Shown here: positions 54,344 through 62,503 of the stretch, one piece after another | How the letters are laid out: the number at the start of each line of letters is the position of its first letter | Numbering within the stretch: position 1 is the stretch's first letter | From: JAUZRW01 sp964549915 | GTDB lineage: Bacteria > Chloroflexota > Anaerolineae > Aggregatilineales > Phototrophicaceae | Assembly (NCBI GenBank): GCA_964549915.1 | Contig: CAZJWX010000002.1 | Span: 186,001 to 250,000, forward strand | Direction of reading: 5' to 3' | Length of the DNA stretch: 64,000 nt | Program-made: the position numbers and the translations under genes | Notes under the pieces: generated by a model | Database searches by the model: none | What the model was told of the DNA's origin: nothing | What the model saw: only the letters and a program-made list of their open reading frames with translations

Positions 54344-54374
54344 CACAAGCCCCTTCGGCGTGAAGGGGCTTGTG
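54344..54374 (-). terminator. Hairpin after tpx
   Basis: ACAAGCCCCTT and AAGGGGCTTGT form an 11-pair stem (extended by one C-G) downstream of the minus-strand tpx stop. The following sequence is only moderately T-rich. Confidence 0.6.
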
Positions 54375-54406
54375 AAATGCTGAGAACGGCTGACAAGCCG
54401 AAATGC

Positions 54407-54919
54407 TCAAACGAGGCTCTGTGCTTTCTCCAGCCCCGCTTCAAAATTGACTTCGTCGCCAATCACCGGGACGTATTCCGCGTACTGGATCACATTATCT
54501 TTATCCACCACGAAGAGCGCCCGCTGGCAGACACGCCAATCAATATCGTGCACCCCGTAATCGTCGGCGAATTTCATGTCACGGTACGTGCTCAGCGTCT
54601 CGGTGTTCTGGATGCCTTCATTACCGCAATAACGCTTGAGAGCGAAGGGCATATCGGAGCTGACAGTCAGCACCACGATGTCATCGGAGAGGTGGGCCGC
54701 TTCCTGGTTGAAACGGTGCGTCTGCGCGGAGCAAACACTCGTATCAATCGAGGGGATCACGCTCAGAATCTTCACCTTACCATCGTAGTCACCCAGGGAG
54801 CGCTCACTGAGATCGGTCGCGATCAACGTGAAATCGGGAGCCGCCTGCCCCACCTGGAGCATCCCATTCTGTACACGGTGTTCGTTAGGGCCGACCCTCA
54901 TGCCAGGGCGAGTTACCAT
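54407..54919 (-). CDS. tpx: Thiol peroxidase (Tpx-type peroxiredoxin)
   Basis: Reduces peroxides with thioredoxin. The 170-residue protein has the peroxidatic Cys in PSIDTSVCSAQTHRF and the resolving Cys in RYCGNEG, the spacing of Tpx atypical 2-Cys enzymes. The open frame extends to 55084, but ATG 54919 has a textbook GGAGGAAAC site and gives family length. It is divergent from the DM13 gene. Confidence 0.93.
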   Translation of the reverse strand: MVTRPGMRVGPNEHRVQNGMLQVGQAAPDFTLIATDLSERSLGDYDGKVKILSVIPSIDTSVCSAQTHRFNQEAAHLSDDIVVLTVSSDMPFALKRYCGNEGIQNTETLSTYRDMKFADDYGVHDIDWRVCQRALFVVDKDNVIQYAEYVPVIGDEVNFEAGLEKAQSLV

Positions 54920-55077
54920 TTGTTTCCTCCTGCGCAATGTGTAATTTCGACGGCACAATAATACCCTCGGATTCAGGGAGATTGTATGAGTGTTGCAAAA
55001 GAAAAATACGCTCGCGAAAGAAGCAGGTTCCGCAGGGTATCCAACCAATGAGGCAAACACATTGCAGGAGGCATGTA

Positions 55078-55728
55078 GTGGCAAACGAGACCAGCGGGAA
55101 CACCCGCAATCGCAGTATTCTCTTCGGGTTAGCCGGGCTGGTGGGTCTGGTCATCATCACCGCCCCACTCTGGACGCCGTACTTCAATACTCAGCAGGTT
55201 GATGAAGCCTTCCCCGGCCTCTCCGCAGAAGCAAGCGCCGCCATCCGTGAAATGCCACAAGACCAGCAAACGACGCTGCTGGGAATGAGCGAAGAGAACC
55301 CGGAGATGGTCGAAGATACGGCGATGGCCATGAAAGAAGCGGATACCGAAATGGAAGAGGGGATGCCCGAGGGCGGCCCGATCGCATTGGTAAACGGCAG
55401 CTTTAACGAGTATGACCCGGTGCATCGCGGCGAGGGCACGGCGACAATCTACGAGTTGGCGGACGGCAGCCGTGTCTTGCGCCTGGAAGATTTCCGCGTG
55501 ACGAATGGCCCACAGTTACACGTCATTCTCACGCGCAGCACCCCCACAACGATCTTCGACAGCGCGGGTGGCGATCATATCGACCTGGGGCCGTTGAGTG
55601 GCAACGTCGGCAACCAGAATTACGCCATCCCGGATGATGTCGATCTCGAAGAGTACACAGCGGTAGTGATCTACTGCGTGCCGTTCTCGGTGAATTTCAC
55701 GGCGGCGGAATTGAGCGCAGTACAGTGA
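55078..55728 (+). CDS. Membrane-anchored DM13-domain protein
   Basis: The 216-residue protein has a membrane segment at about residues 14-33, a helical acidic stretch, and a DM13 domain from about residue 100 (GSFNEYDPVHRGEGTATIY through GPQLHVILTR to VVIYCVPF, with its conserved Cys). DM13 is thought to take part in redox or electron transfer. The start is GTG at 55078, with AGGAGG seven bases before it. Confidence 0.8.
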   Translation: MANETSGNTRNRSILFGLAGLVGLVIITAPLWTPYFNTQQVDEAFPGLSAEASAAIREMPQDQQTTLLGMSEENPEMVEDTAMAMKEADTEMEEGMPEGGPIALVNGSFNEYDPVHRGEGTATIYELADGSRVLRLEDFRVTNGPQLHVILTRSTPTTIFDSAGGDHIDLGPLSGNVGNQNYAIPDDVDLEEYTAVVIYCVPFSVNFTAAELSAVQ

Positions 55729-55740
55729 AGAGGGTTTTCA

Positions 55741-55761
55741 GGGGCGGTTCTGCATCGCCCC
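55741..55761. terminator. Hairpin between convergent genes
   Basis: GGGGCG and CGCCCC flank a nine-base loop between the DM13 and amidohydrolase stops. A short stem without T-run. Confidence 0.4.
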
Positions 55762-55769
55762 CGAACATC

Positions 55770-57374
55770 TCAGGCGAATTCACCGGAGCGCCAGACGCCA
55801 TCGACCATCGTGGAGATGACGCGGACTTCGGCCAGTTCCTCCGGTGGAATCGCGTAGGGGTCGCGATCCAGCACCAGCAAATCCGCCAGATAGCCTTCTG
55901 CCAACATTCCCAGGCGGTTCTCCATACCCGCCGCGTAAGCGGCTCCCATCGTGAAGCCGTGCAGCGCCTCATCGAGCGTCAGGCGCAGGTGCGGATACCA
56001 GCCGCCGTCAGGCCGTCCGTCACGCTGGCGGGTGACAGCGGCGTGAATCCCCAGGAAAGGATCGAACGGTTCCACAGGTGCATCAGAGCCGAAGGCCACG
56101 CGCACTCCCTGGTCGATTTGCATGCGGGCATTGTAGGCGTATTCGCAGCGCTCTTTGCCCCAATAGCGGGTTGCGACTTCCCAATCGGAGGTCGCGTGAA
56201 TCGGCTGCATGGACGCGATGATGTCCAGTTCGGCCAGTCGGTGAGCGTCGTCCGGGTGGATGATCTGCACATGCTCAATACGGTGACGGAGTTGGTCACG
56301 CGGGACTCCACGTTCCGCTTCCTGCTGGCGCACCTGCTCGAAGACATCCAGCACGCGCCGCACCGCCAGGTCGCCGATGGCATGAACGGTACTGGCTAAT
56401 CCAGCAGCGCTGGCCTTGCTGATGAGTTCCAGCATTTCGTCTGGCTCGACCACTGCCATGCCCGTGTTCTGCGGCTGGCCTTCATAGGGATCGACCATCA
56501 ACGCCGTGCGCGGCCCTAAGGCACCATCAGCGAAGAGCTTCAGGCTGCCGAAGCGAATCCAGTCATCGCCGAACCCACTGCGAATGCCCGATTCCAGGGC
56601 CGGGGCCAACCATGCTTTGTTGATCTGCTTGACTACACGCAGCCCCAGATCACCCCGTTCGCGCAGAATCTGCACGGCACGCAGCACAGTCGGATTGTCG
56701 AAGTCATGTACGCCGGTGATGCCGCTGGCAAGCATCGCCCCCTGCGCATGTTGAATGTAATCCGCCAGGGTCTCGGCATCCGGCTGCGGCACCACGTCGT
56801 AGACCAGATCAATCGCCGTTTCCAGCAAGATCCCTGTTGGCTTGCCGGATGCATCGCGCACGATTTCGCCGCCTTCGGGATCAGGCGTGTCCGAGCCGAT
56901 GCCAGCGGCACGCAGCGCAGCGCTGTTGACCCAGGCCGCATGCCCGCTCTTCGCCTGGAAAAACGCCGGGTTCGCCGGCGCAACGGCATCCAGATCAGCG
57001 GCTGTGGGAAATTCACCGGCCCATAGGTCTTGCGTCCAGCCGCGCCCCTGAAGCCATTCACCGTCCGCTGCTGTGGTGACTCGCGCCGCCACCCGGTTCA
57101 GCGCTTCCTGCTTGCTGGGCACTTCGAAGAGATCAACCGCCTGCATCGCACGTGAGAGCCATTCCATGTGCAGGTGGGCGTCCGTCAGGCCGGGGATCAC
57201 GGTACGTCCGCCCAGGTCAATGCGCCGTGCTCGTGCGCTGGCCAATTCCAGCAGATCATCATCATCGCCGAGCGTCACGATGCGATTGCCCGCAAGCGCC
57301 ATCGCGCTGACCTGTGGCTGCTGTGCGTTGAGGGTACGAATGTTGCCGTTGAACAAAACCGCGTCAATTCTCAT
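55770..57374 (-). CDS. Amidohydrolase family 3 (YtcJ-like)
   Basis: The 534-residue metal-dependent hydrolase has the metal motif DAHLHM, the SLKLFADGALG strand, HAIGDLAV, HRIEHVQ and the catalytic Asp in GSDAPVEP, with an N-terminal urease-like beta sandwich. Members act on N-substituted amides, including formamides. The substrate is unknown. It overlaps the kinase gene by four bases, so the pair may belong to one catabolic step. Confidence 0.88.
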   Translation of the reverse strand: MRIDAVLFNGNIRTLNAQQPQVSAMALAGNRIVTLGDDDDLLELASARARRIDLGGRTVIPGLTDAHLHMEWLSRAMQAVDLFEVPSKQEALNRVAARVTTAADGEWLQGRGWTQDLWAGEFPTAADLDAVAPANPAFFQAKSGHAAWVNSAALRAAGIGSDTPDPEGGEIVRDASGKPTGILLETAIDLVYDVVPQPDAETLADYIQHAQGAMLASGITGVHDFDNPTVLRAVQILRERGDLGLRVVKQINKAWLAPALESGIRSGFGDDWIRFGSLKLFADGALGPRTALMVDPYEGQPQNTGMAVVEPDEMLELISKASAAGLASTVHAIGDLAVRRVLDVFEQVRQQEAERGVPRDQLRHRIEHVQIIHPDDAHRLAELDIIASMQPIHATSDWEVATRYWGKERCEYAYNARMQIDQGVRVAFGSDAPVEPFDPFLGIHAAVTRQRDGRPDGGWYPHLRLTLDEALHGFTMGAAYAAGMENRLGMLAEGYLADLLVLDRDPYAIPPEELAEVRVISTMVDGVWRSGEFA

Positions 57375-58213
57375 GAGTTAGAACCCTGTGTTGCGTAGTC
57401 CCGTGCGGCCTGTACTTCCTGCTCGGTGAAGGGATAGACGCCGGGCAAGGTCACAGAACGAGCGGCGAGGTAGGCCGCAACCCGCACCGCCGTATCCATC
57501 TCGTATTCCAGCAGGCTCGCCAGCAGCGCTGCCGCGAAGACATCGCCTGCCCCCGTCGGATCCACCTCGTCAGACGGCACCGCGTCATAGGTTCTGCGCT
57601 GGCCGTTGTGGTAGTATGCTCCGCCGTTTTCACCGTCGGTGACGAAGACCCATTCCACCGCTTGCGCGTACTCCTGCTCCAGTTCGGGCGCTTCGGCGAT
57701 GTCCTGATTGCTGAGCACCAGAATATTCACATCAGCGAGCATCTCGGCGTCCAGCCAGCGCTTGAAATGCACCAGACCATCTTCGCCCCATTCACGCATG
57801 TACCCCTGCGGCGTCAGCAAGATCGTCTTGTCACGGAAGTGCTTCACAATTTGCGGATCGACTTCGTTCACCAGGGGCGCGAGATGCACCAACGGCGCAT
57901 TCGTCCAGCCCACCGGAATCGAGTCGTAGCTCAGGGGTGCTGCCACGCCAAATACGGTTTGGGTGCGGATGCCGTTGTGATAGGCGTTGCGGAACGTGGT
58001 CGTCGCCTCTGCCATATGAACGGCAACGTTCGCCAGAGGAGCGAGATGTTCCATGAGCGGTTCGCAAGCGGCGGCACTGGTGACGACGCCGACCTGATGC
58101 CCGAAGGCGCGCACGACAGGAGTCCCGTAGGTCACGGTGCCACCTAGCGTGCGCCCCCCCTCTACCAGATCAGCCGTTGCATGACCAACCAGCAGGTAAT
58201 CAATTTTCGTCAT
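57371..58213 (-). CDS. PfkB family carbohydrate kinase
   Basis: The 280-residue ribokinase-like protein has a Gly-rich GGTVTYG near the N-terminus and the PfkB signature DEVDPTGAGDVFAAA, containing the catalytic base Asp. The enzyme is shorter than typical ribokinases, lacking part of the lid. The substrate cannot be assigned; inositol- or nucleoside-type kinases are among the possibilities. Confidence 0.85.
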   Translation of the reverse strand: MTKIDYLLVGHATADLVEGGRTLGGTVTYGTPVVRAFGHQVGVVTSAAACEPLMEHLAPLANVAVHMAEATTTFRNAYHNGIRTQTVFGVAAPLSYDSIPVGWTNAPLVHLAPLVNEVDPQIVKHFRDKTILLTPQGYMREWGEDGLVHFKRWLDAEMLADVNILVLSNQDIAEAPELEQEYAQAVEWVFVTDGENGGAYYHNGQRRTYDAVPSDEVDPTGAGDVFAAALLASLLEYEMDTAVRVAAYLAARSVTLPGVYPFTEQEVQAARDYATQGSNS

Positions 58214-58225
58214 CGCGAGTTCGTC

Positions 58226-59029
58226 CTAGTTGGCTGGTGCAATGGTCACTTTGCGCCCATCCCCTTCTCCGACGCTGTGCGTTGTGACATCTTCGCGCTG
58301 GCGCAGCGTGAGGTGGATGATACGGCGCTCGTTGGGTGGCATGGGTTCCAGCGTGATGGCGCGTCCCTGGCGCACGGCTTGATCCGCCATGCGGTTCGCC
58401 AGCTTGCGCAAACTCTCAGAGCGTTTGGCCTTGTAGCCATCGACATCTACGATCAAATTGGCGCGGCGCTGCAATTTGCGGCTGACGATCAGGCGGGTGA
58501 TGTATTGTAGCGAAGAGAGTGTATCGCCGCGCTTGCCGATCAGGCGGCTGACCTTATCGCCTTCGATGTTGAGTACCCAGTGCATTTGCTCACCGGGGCG
58601 GGTCGCCTGCGCCCGCGAGATGGTCACGTCGACATCGAAGCGCATCCGTTCCAGGATTTCTAGCAGAACTTCCTTGCCGACACGCGCATCTTCTTCTGCG
58701 GCGCTCTCGGAACCGTCGCCCTCACCGAAGTCTTCCTCCCCGAAATCGTCATCCTCTTCATCATCGTAGACGGGTGAGGAGATGATCGTCGTCTCTTGTG
58801 CGGGTGTCTGCGGCGCATACCCCATAATCGGCGTCACTTCGGCACCGCCGCGCGACCCCATGTAGACCAGGCGCACCACTGCGGGGCGTGCGCCCTCGCC
58901 CATGATGCCCAGGTCAGGCTCTTGCAGTACTTCCACCATCACTTGGGATGGACTATCGACGCCCAGTTCGCGCATCCCAGCGGCGATGGCTTCTTCCACC
59001 GTTTCCGCTGTCATTTCAATCGTTTCCAT
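58226..59029 (-). CDS. jag: Jag/KhpB RNA-binding protein
   Basis: The 267-residue protein has an N-terminal Jag-N domain (METIEMTAETVEEAIAAGM), an acidic linker, a KH domain (LIGKRGDTLSSLQYI) and a C-terminal R3H domain (NERRIIHL). It binds RNA and influences cell division and wall synthesis in Firmicutes. It follows yidC as in many bacteria. ATG 59029 is preferred over a TTG at 59044. Confidence 0.93.
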   Translation of the reverse strand: METIEMTAETVEEAIAAGMRELGVDSPSQVMVEVLQEPDLGIMGEGARPAVVRLVYMGSRGGAEVTPIMGYAPQTPAQETTIISSPVYDDEEDDDFGEEDFGEGDGSESAAEEDARVGKEVLLEILERMRFDVDVTISRAQATRPGEQMHWVLNIEGDKVSRLIGKRGDTLSSLQYITRLIVSRKLQRRANLIVDVDGYKAKRSESLRKLANRMADQAVRQGRAITLEPMPPNERRIIHLTLRQREDVTTHSVGEGDGRKVTIAPAN

Positions 59030-59184
59030 GAGAATCGTTCCCAAAAATTCCTGCTAATCTAGTACAAAGACAGGCGGAGTGTAGCTGAGTACCATCCGCC
59101 CGTCGCAGGTGCAAGTCTTCAGATTATACGGGATTTTTCCGTGTGGCTCCAATTGCAGCGTGTGTGCAGGCGACGAAAGAACCG

Positions 59185-60066
59185 CTATTTCGCCGCTTTG
59201 GAGGCTTTCGCAGCTTTGCCGGACTTGCTGCCCTTCTTACTCCCGCCATCTTTGGCGCTGGCTTTCTTCTGCTCTGGTGGCGGTTCTTCCTTCTCTCCGC
59301 CGCCGAAGAGGCGATCCAGGAAGCGCTTGCCGATGGGGCTGTACTGCACAATGCCGATCAGATTGGATGTGATGAAATAGATCGACAACCCTACGGAGAG
59401 CGAGAGCGAGATGAAGCCGAACATCACGGGCATCACCGTGCCCATCGACTGGGTCATGGCCTGCGCCTGATTGGGTGCCGCATCTTCGTCATCGTCCGAA
59501 GAAGCTGTATTCATGCCGCTCTGTGCCTGGGTGAACTTGAACTGGATGTAGGTCGTGACCATCACCAACAGGGGCAGTGCCAGCGCCCAGGCCGGGTTCA
59601 GCGGCGGCGACGGCGGCTCGGCGAGTGCCATCCCTAGCCAGGTGTTCTGCAAGGGAATCAGGCCATCCAGCCCTGGCAGCAGCAGACGCTCGGAGAGATC
59701 CACCAATTGATAGGGGGTGGACGCCAGCGCGAAGTTGATCGCCGAATAGAGGGCAATGAAGAGCGGAAATTGGATGAAGAGCGGCAAACAGCCCCCCAGC
59801 GGATTCACACCAGCTTCCTGGTACATTTCCATCTGCGCCTGTGCCAGCTTCTCGCGATCATCCTTGTATTTCTCTTGCAGCTTCTTCAGGCGCGGCTGCA
59901 ATTCTTGCATTTTCTTTGCCGAAGCTTGCTGCCGCGCGAGCAGCGGGTACATTGCCATACGGATGATGACCGTCAGCACGACGATGGCCAGGACGACGTT
60001 GTTCCCCAACCAGGAGTACAACAGCGTCAAGATCGTGACCATCGGATTCAGGATAAAATCCCACAT
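59185..60066 (-). CDS. yidC: Membrane protein insertase YidC/Oxa1
   Basis: A 293-residue insertase with five predicted membrane helices. The conserved core starts with VVLAIVVLTVIIRMAMYPL, containing the functional Arg, then the coiled cytoplasmic loop (KKMQELQPRLKKLQEKY) and GGCLPLFIQFPLFIALY. The tail is Lys/Gly/Ala-rich, like ribosome-binding tails of Gram-positive homologues. It lacks the large periplasmic domain of Gram-negative YidC. Confidence 0.95.
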   Translation of the reverse strand: MWDFILNPMVTILTLLYSWLGNNVVLAIVVLTVIIRMAMYPLLARQQASAKKMQELQPRLKKLQEKYKDDREKLAQAQMEMYQEAGVNPLGGCLPLFIQFPLFIALYSAINFALASTPYQLVDLSERLLLPGLDGLIPLQNTWLGMALAEPPSPPLNPAWALALPLLVMVTTYIQFKFTQAQSGMNTASSDDDEDAAPNQAQAMTQSMGTVMPVMFGFISLSLSVGLSIYFITSNLIGIVQYSPIGKRFLDRLFGGGEKEEPPPEQKKASAKDGGSKKGSKSGKAAKASKAAK

Positions 60067-60090
60067 AATTCATTCACTCCGCAATGTAGC

Positions 60091-61290
60091 TCAACGATCA
60101 TACACCCAGATGGGCAGGCTGTTTTCCAGGGCGAAGGCACCGACGAGGCGACCAGGGTCAGTGGAACCGACAAGGATCAGCGCGTCGTCAATCCCGGCTT
60201 CAGGATCGGCTTCCAGCAGCAAAATATCCGAGAGAATCTCCGGACGACCTTCCAGTTCACGATCCAGCACCAGCGTGCCCGTCTCGCGATCCAGCCAGTA
60301 GACCTTGCCATCGCGGGACGCAGCGACCACAAACTCATCGGTGACGATTGGCGCGGGACGAATGCCCTTCTCAGCATGGCGTTCTTCCCAGATGAGCGTG
60401 AGATCATCTGCATTCAAGGCATAGACATAGCCGCTGAGGTCTGTGTAGTAAAGCACATCTTCGTACAGGACGGGCGTGCCCCAGATCCAGTTGTTGCCTT
60501 CGTATTCAGCGACGATTTCCCCCGTTTCGACGTCAATCTTGTACATTTTGTGCGAATAGCTGCCGACATAGAGAAAGCCATCCGCGTACAACGGGGTGGA
60601 CGCAATCGCGCCTTCCAAGTCAACCGGGGCTGACCACACGGGTTCGCCGCTATCCGCATCTACAGCGTACAGGAAATGGTCAATCGATGGAACGAAGAGG
60701 ACGCCATCTTGCAATAACGGCTCTGCCCAGATGCCTTCTCCCGTCTCCAGGCGCCAGACTTCCTGGTAGGTTTCGCGATCCAACGCCTGCAGGCCGCCGC
60801 TGCGATACGGAACGAAGAACAAGTCCTCCGAAGCAGGGACATCCGCCAATACACCCGACTCCAACGGGATACCCACCGGGTCAACGACCTGGGCGTTGTC
60901 CAGGGTGAATTCCAGCATGCGGTTGTTGTACGTGGGGAAGAGCAGAGTCGGCTCCGAGCCATCTTCCAGAAGCAGCGGGCTGGAGAAGAATTCCGCATTC
61001 TCGAAGGCACCACCCTGGATCACCCAGCGCTGAGGGTCTCCTTCTTCATTGAGGACAAGATCGCCCTCAGCATCGCGCACGGTGAGCGGGTCTTTGCCGT
61101 TATTGGGGTCGAGCAACTCGACCTGTCCGGCATAGGCGACAGCGATCACCGTCTGCCCATCCAGTGTCAGCGTGCTCAGAGCAGGCCATCCCGTTCCCTG
61201 GCGGATGTTGGTGCAGCTCATCAGGAACAGGCTGGCGAACATAAGAAGCGCGATCGTTTTCCATCGCGCGCTGAAGTCAATGATCTTCAA
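60091..61290 (-). CDS. PQQ-repeat beta-propeller lipoprotein, BamB-like
   Basis: The 399-residue protein starts with a signal peptide ending in the lipobox LFLMSC, then repeats of the type LYAVDADSGEPVWSAPV and VYALNADDLTLIWEE that form a beta-propeller. BamB in Gram-negative bacteria is part of outer-membrane assembly, but that function is not established here. It lies between yidD and yidC, abutting yidD with no gap. Confidence 0.82.
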   Translation of the reverse strand: MKIIDFSARWKTIALLMFASLFLMSCTNIRQGTGWPALSTLTLDGQTVIAVAYAGQVELLDPNNGKDPLTVRDAEGDLVLNEEGDPQRWVIQGGAFENAEFFSSPLLLEDGSEPTLLFPTYNNRMLEFTLDNAQVVDPVGIPLESGVLADVPASEDLFFVPYRSGGLQALDRETYQEVWRLETGEGIWAEPLLQDGVLFVPSIDHFLYAVDADSGEPVWSAPVDLEGAIASTPLYADGFLYVGSYSHKMYKIDVETGEIVAEYEGNNWIWGTPVLYEDVLYYTDLSGYVYALNADDLTLIWEERHAEKGIRPAPIVTDEFVVAASRDGKVYWLDRETGTLVLDRELEGRPEILSDILLLEADPEAGIDDALILVGSTDPGRLVGAFALENSLPIWVYDR

Positions 61291-61515
61291 TTAGTTCTCT
61301 CCTTTGGGCGGAACCGGATCGTACCCACCCGGATACATCGGCTGACAGCGCCACAGACGGTTCAGCCCCATCCGGAATCCCTTCCAGAATCCATGAACCT
61401 CGATCGCTTCATACATATACATGGAACATGTCGGCTCGAACCGACAGGCATTAGGCAGGGCGGGGGAAATGAATCGCTTGTAAAAGCGGATCAGCTTCAA
61501 CGAAAGCCATTTCAT
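61291..61515 (-). CDS. yidD: Membrane protein insertion efficiency factor YidD
   Basis: The 74-residue protein has the family pattern LIRFYKRFISPALPNACRF, EPTCSMYMYEAI and a conserved Cys-rich centre. It aids YidC-dependent insertion. It lies between rnpA and the beta-propeller gene. Confidence 0.95.
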   Translation of the reverse strand: MKWLSLKLIRFYKRFISPALPNACRFEPTCSMYMYEAIEVHGFWKGFRMGLNRLWRCQPMYPGGYDPVPPKGEN

Positions 61516-61550
61516 GAGGGTCTATGTCCTTGCGGTCTACCAGACCTGCG

Positions 61551-61895
61551 CTAACGATCACTTGCTAACAGCCCAGCACGTTCACAGAGTTCATTTACAG
61601 TACGGGAAATTTCCTGGTAAGGTTTCCCGACGATGGCATCCCGGGCAATCCAGACCAGATCATAGCCAGGTGAAAGATGCGGGTGAAGCAGACGCACGGC
61701 TTCTCGCACCTGGCGGCGAATCCGGTTGCGCAGAACTGCGCTTCCCAGCCGTTTGCTGGTGATGAAACCATAGCGGTTGTGCCCGCATGTATTGGGCGCG
61801 TAACTGAGCATCAGCAGTGGATGCCGTTTCACGCGCCCTTCTCGGCGCAGCCGTGCGAAATCCGCCTGTTGCCGCAGCCGAAATTGCCTGTGCAT
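61551..61895 (-). CDS. rnpA: Ribonuclease P protein component
   Basis: The 114-residue basic protein has the RNR motif region SAVLRNRIRRQVREAVR that binds RNase P RNA, and the N-terminal LRQQADFARLRREGR. It processes tRNA 5' ends. It begins 13 bases after rpmH, as in nearly all bacteria. Confidence 0.95.
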   Translation of the reverse strand: MHRQFRLRQQADFARLRREGRVKRHPLLMLSYAPNTCGHNRYGFITSKRLGSAVLRNRIRRQVREAVRLLHPHLSPGYDLVWIARDAIVGKPYQEISRTVNELCERAGLLASDR

Positions 61896-61908
61896 GGCAC
61901 AGAGGCTC

Positions 61909-62088
61909 TTAGCTGCTTTTCCAATTCGTCTTCTTGATGTGCCCAGATTTTGTGGTCAACTGGTGACGCCCACGGTTGCGACGGCGCTTGAGTACCTTGC
62001 GCCCACCCCGTGAACTCATCCGACTACGAAACCCATGCACACGCAAGCGACGACGCTTCTTCGGTTGCCAGGTACGCTTGGTGGACAT
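61909..62088 (-). CDS. rpmH: Ribosomal protein L34
   Basis: A 59-residue, very basic protein reading MSTKRTWQPKKRRRLRVHGF at the start, with the RSRMSSRGGRKVLKRRRNRG core of L34. It has a C-terminal extension of about 13 residues beyond the usual 44-47. The stop is TAA; AAGGA lies eight bases before the ATG. It is the first gene of the rpmH-rnpA-yidD-yidC-jag run. Confidence 0.96.
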   Translation of the reverse strand: MSTKRTWQPKKRRRLRVHGFRSRMSSRGGRKVLKRRRNRGRHQLTTKSGHIKKTNWKSS

Positions 62089-62130
62089 CTATGTTTCCTT
62101 TTCATGATTCATTCAACGAACGCGGCGTTT

Positions 62131-62159
62131 AGTATAATAAAGCGCAAATAGGGGGTCAA
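62131..62159 (-). promoter_or_regulatory. Promoter of rpmH
   Basis: On the minus strand TTGACC (62154-62159) and TATACT (62131-62136) are separated by 17 bases, 43 bases before the rpmH start. Confidence 0.8.
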
Positions 62160-62166
62160 CCCATGC

Positions 62167-62195
62167 TTGTCAGTGTGTGGTGCGGTCGTTATACT
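62167..62195 (+). promoter_or_regulatory. Divergent promoter for the right-hand gene
   Basis: TTGTCA (62167-62172) and TATACT (62190-62195) are 17 bases apart and face right, back to back with the rpmH promoter. Confidence 0.75.
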
Positions 62196-62201
62196 TTCTG
62201 A

Positions 62202-62503
62202 GTCACTGATTGTTACGCTCCGGCGGTCGTCTGACGCAGGCTGGATTTCCCGGCAAAACCACGCAGCGCTGTGATGCAGACGCAACGGTGATGGCATGAG
62301 AAAGATTCAGGCTGTCGATACCATTTCTACCCAGGCGCGACCCGCTGACCCTGCCCCCGACCGATCGGTGATGAGGTAGCAGGTTGTGCTGCCACCCAAC
62401 GACCTAAGAGCCAGCACGCCAGGACTGGCTACAACAGCGATTACCCCCTGGCACGAAGAGTATCCCAGACACACACCCGCTAGGCACGTTCACGGAGGCG
62501 ACC
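62202..62503 (+). other. Long untranslated leader of the right-edge gene
   Basis: About 300 bases separate the promoter from the first credible ATG. Short complementary arms such as GGTAGCA/TGCTGCC and GCCAG/CTGGC suggest folding. No known riboswitch, SRP RNA, 6S RNA, RNase P RNA or tmRNA signature was recognised, and no DnaA box was found. Confidence 0.4.

Noticed and set aside
62089..62503. Possible replication origin next to rpmH
   Set aside because: No DnaA boxes, no dnaA or dnaN in the window and no AT-rich unwinding region seen.
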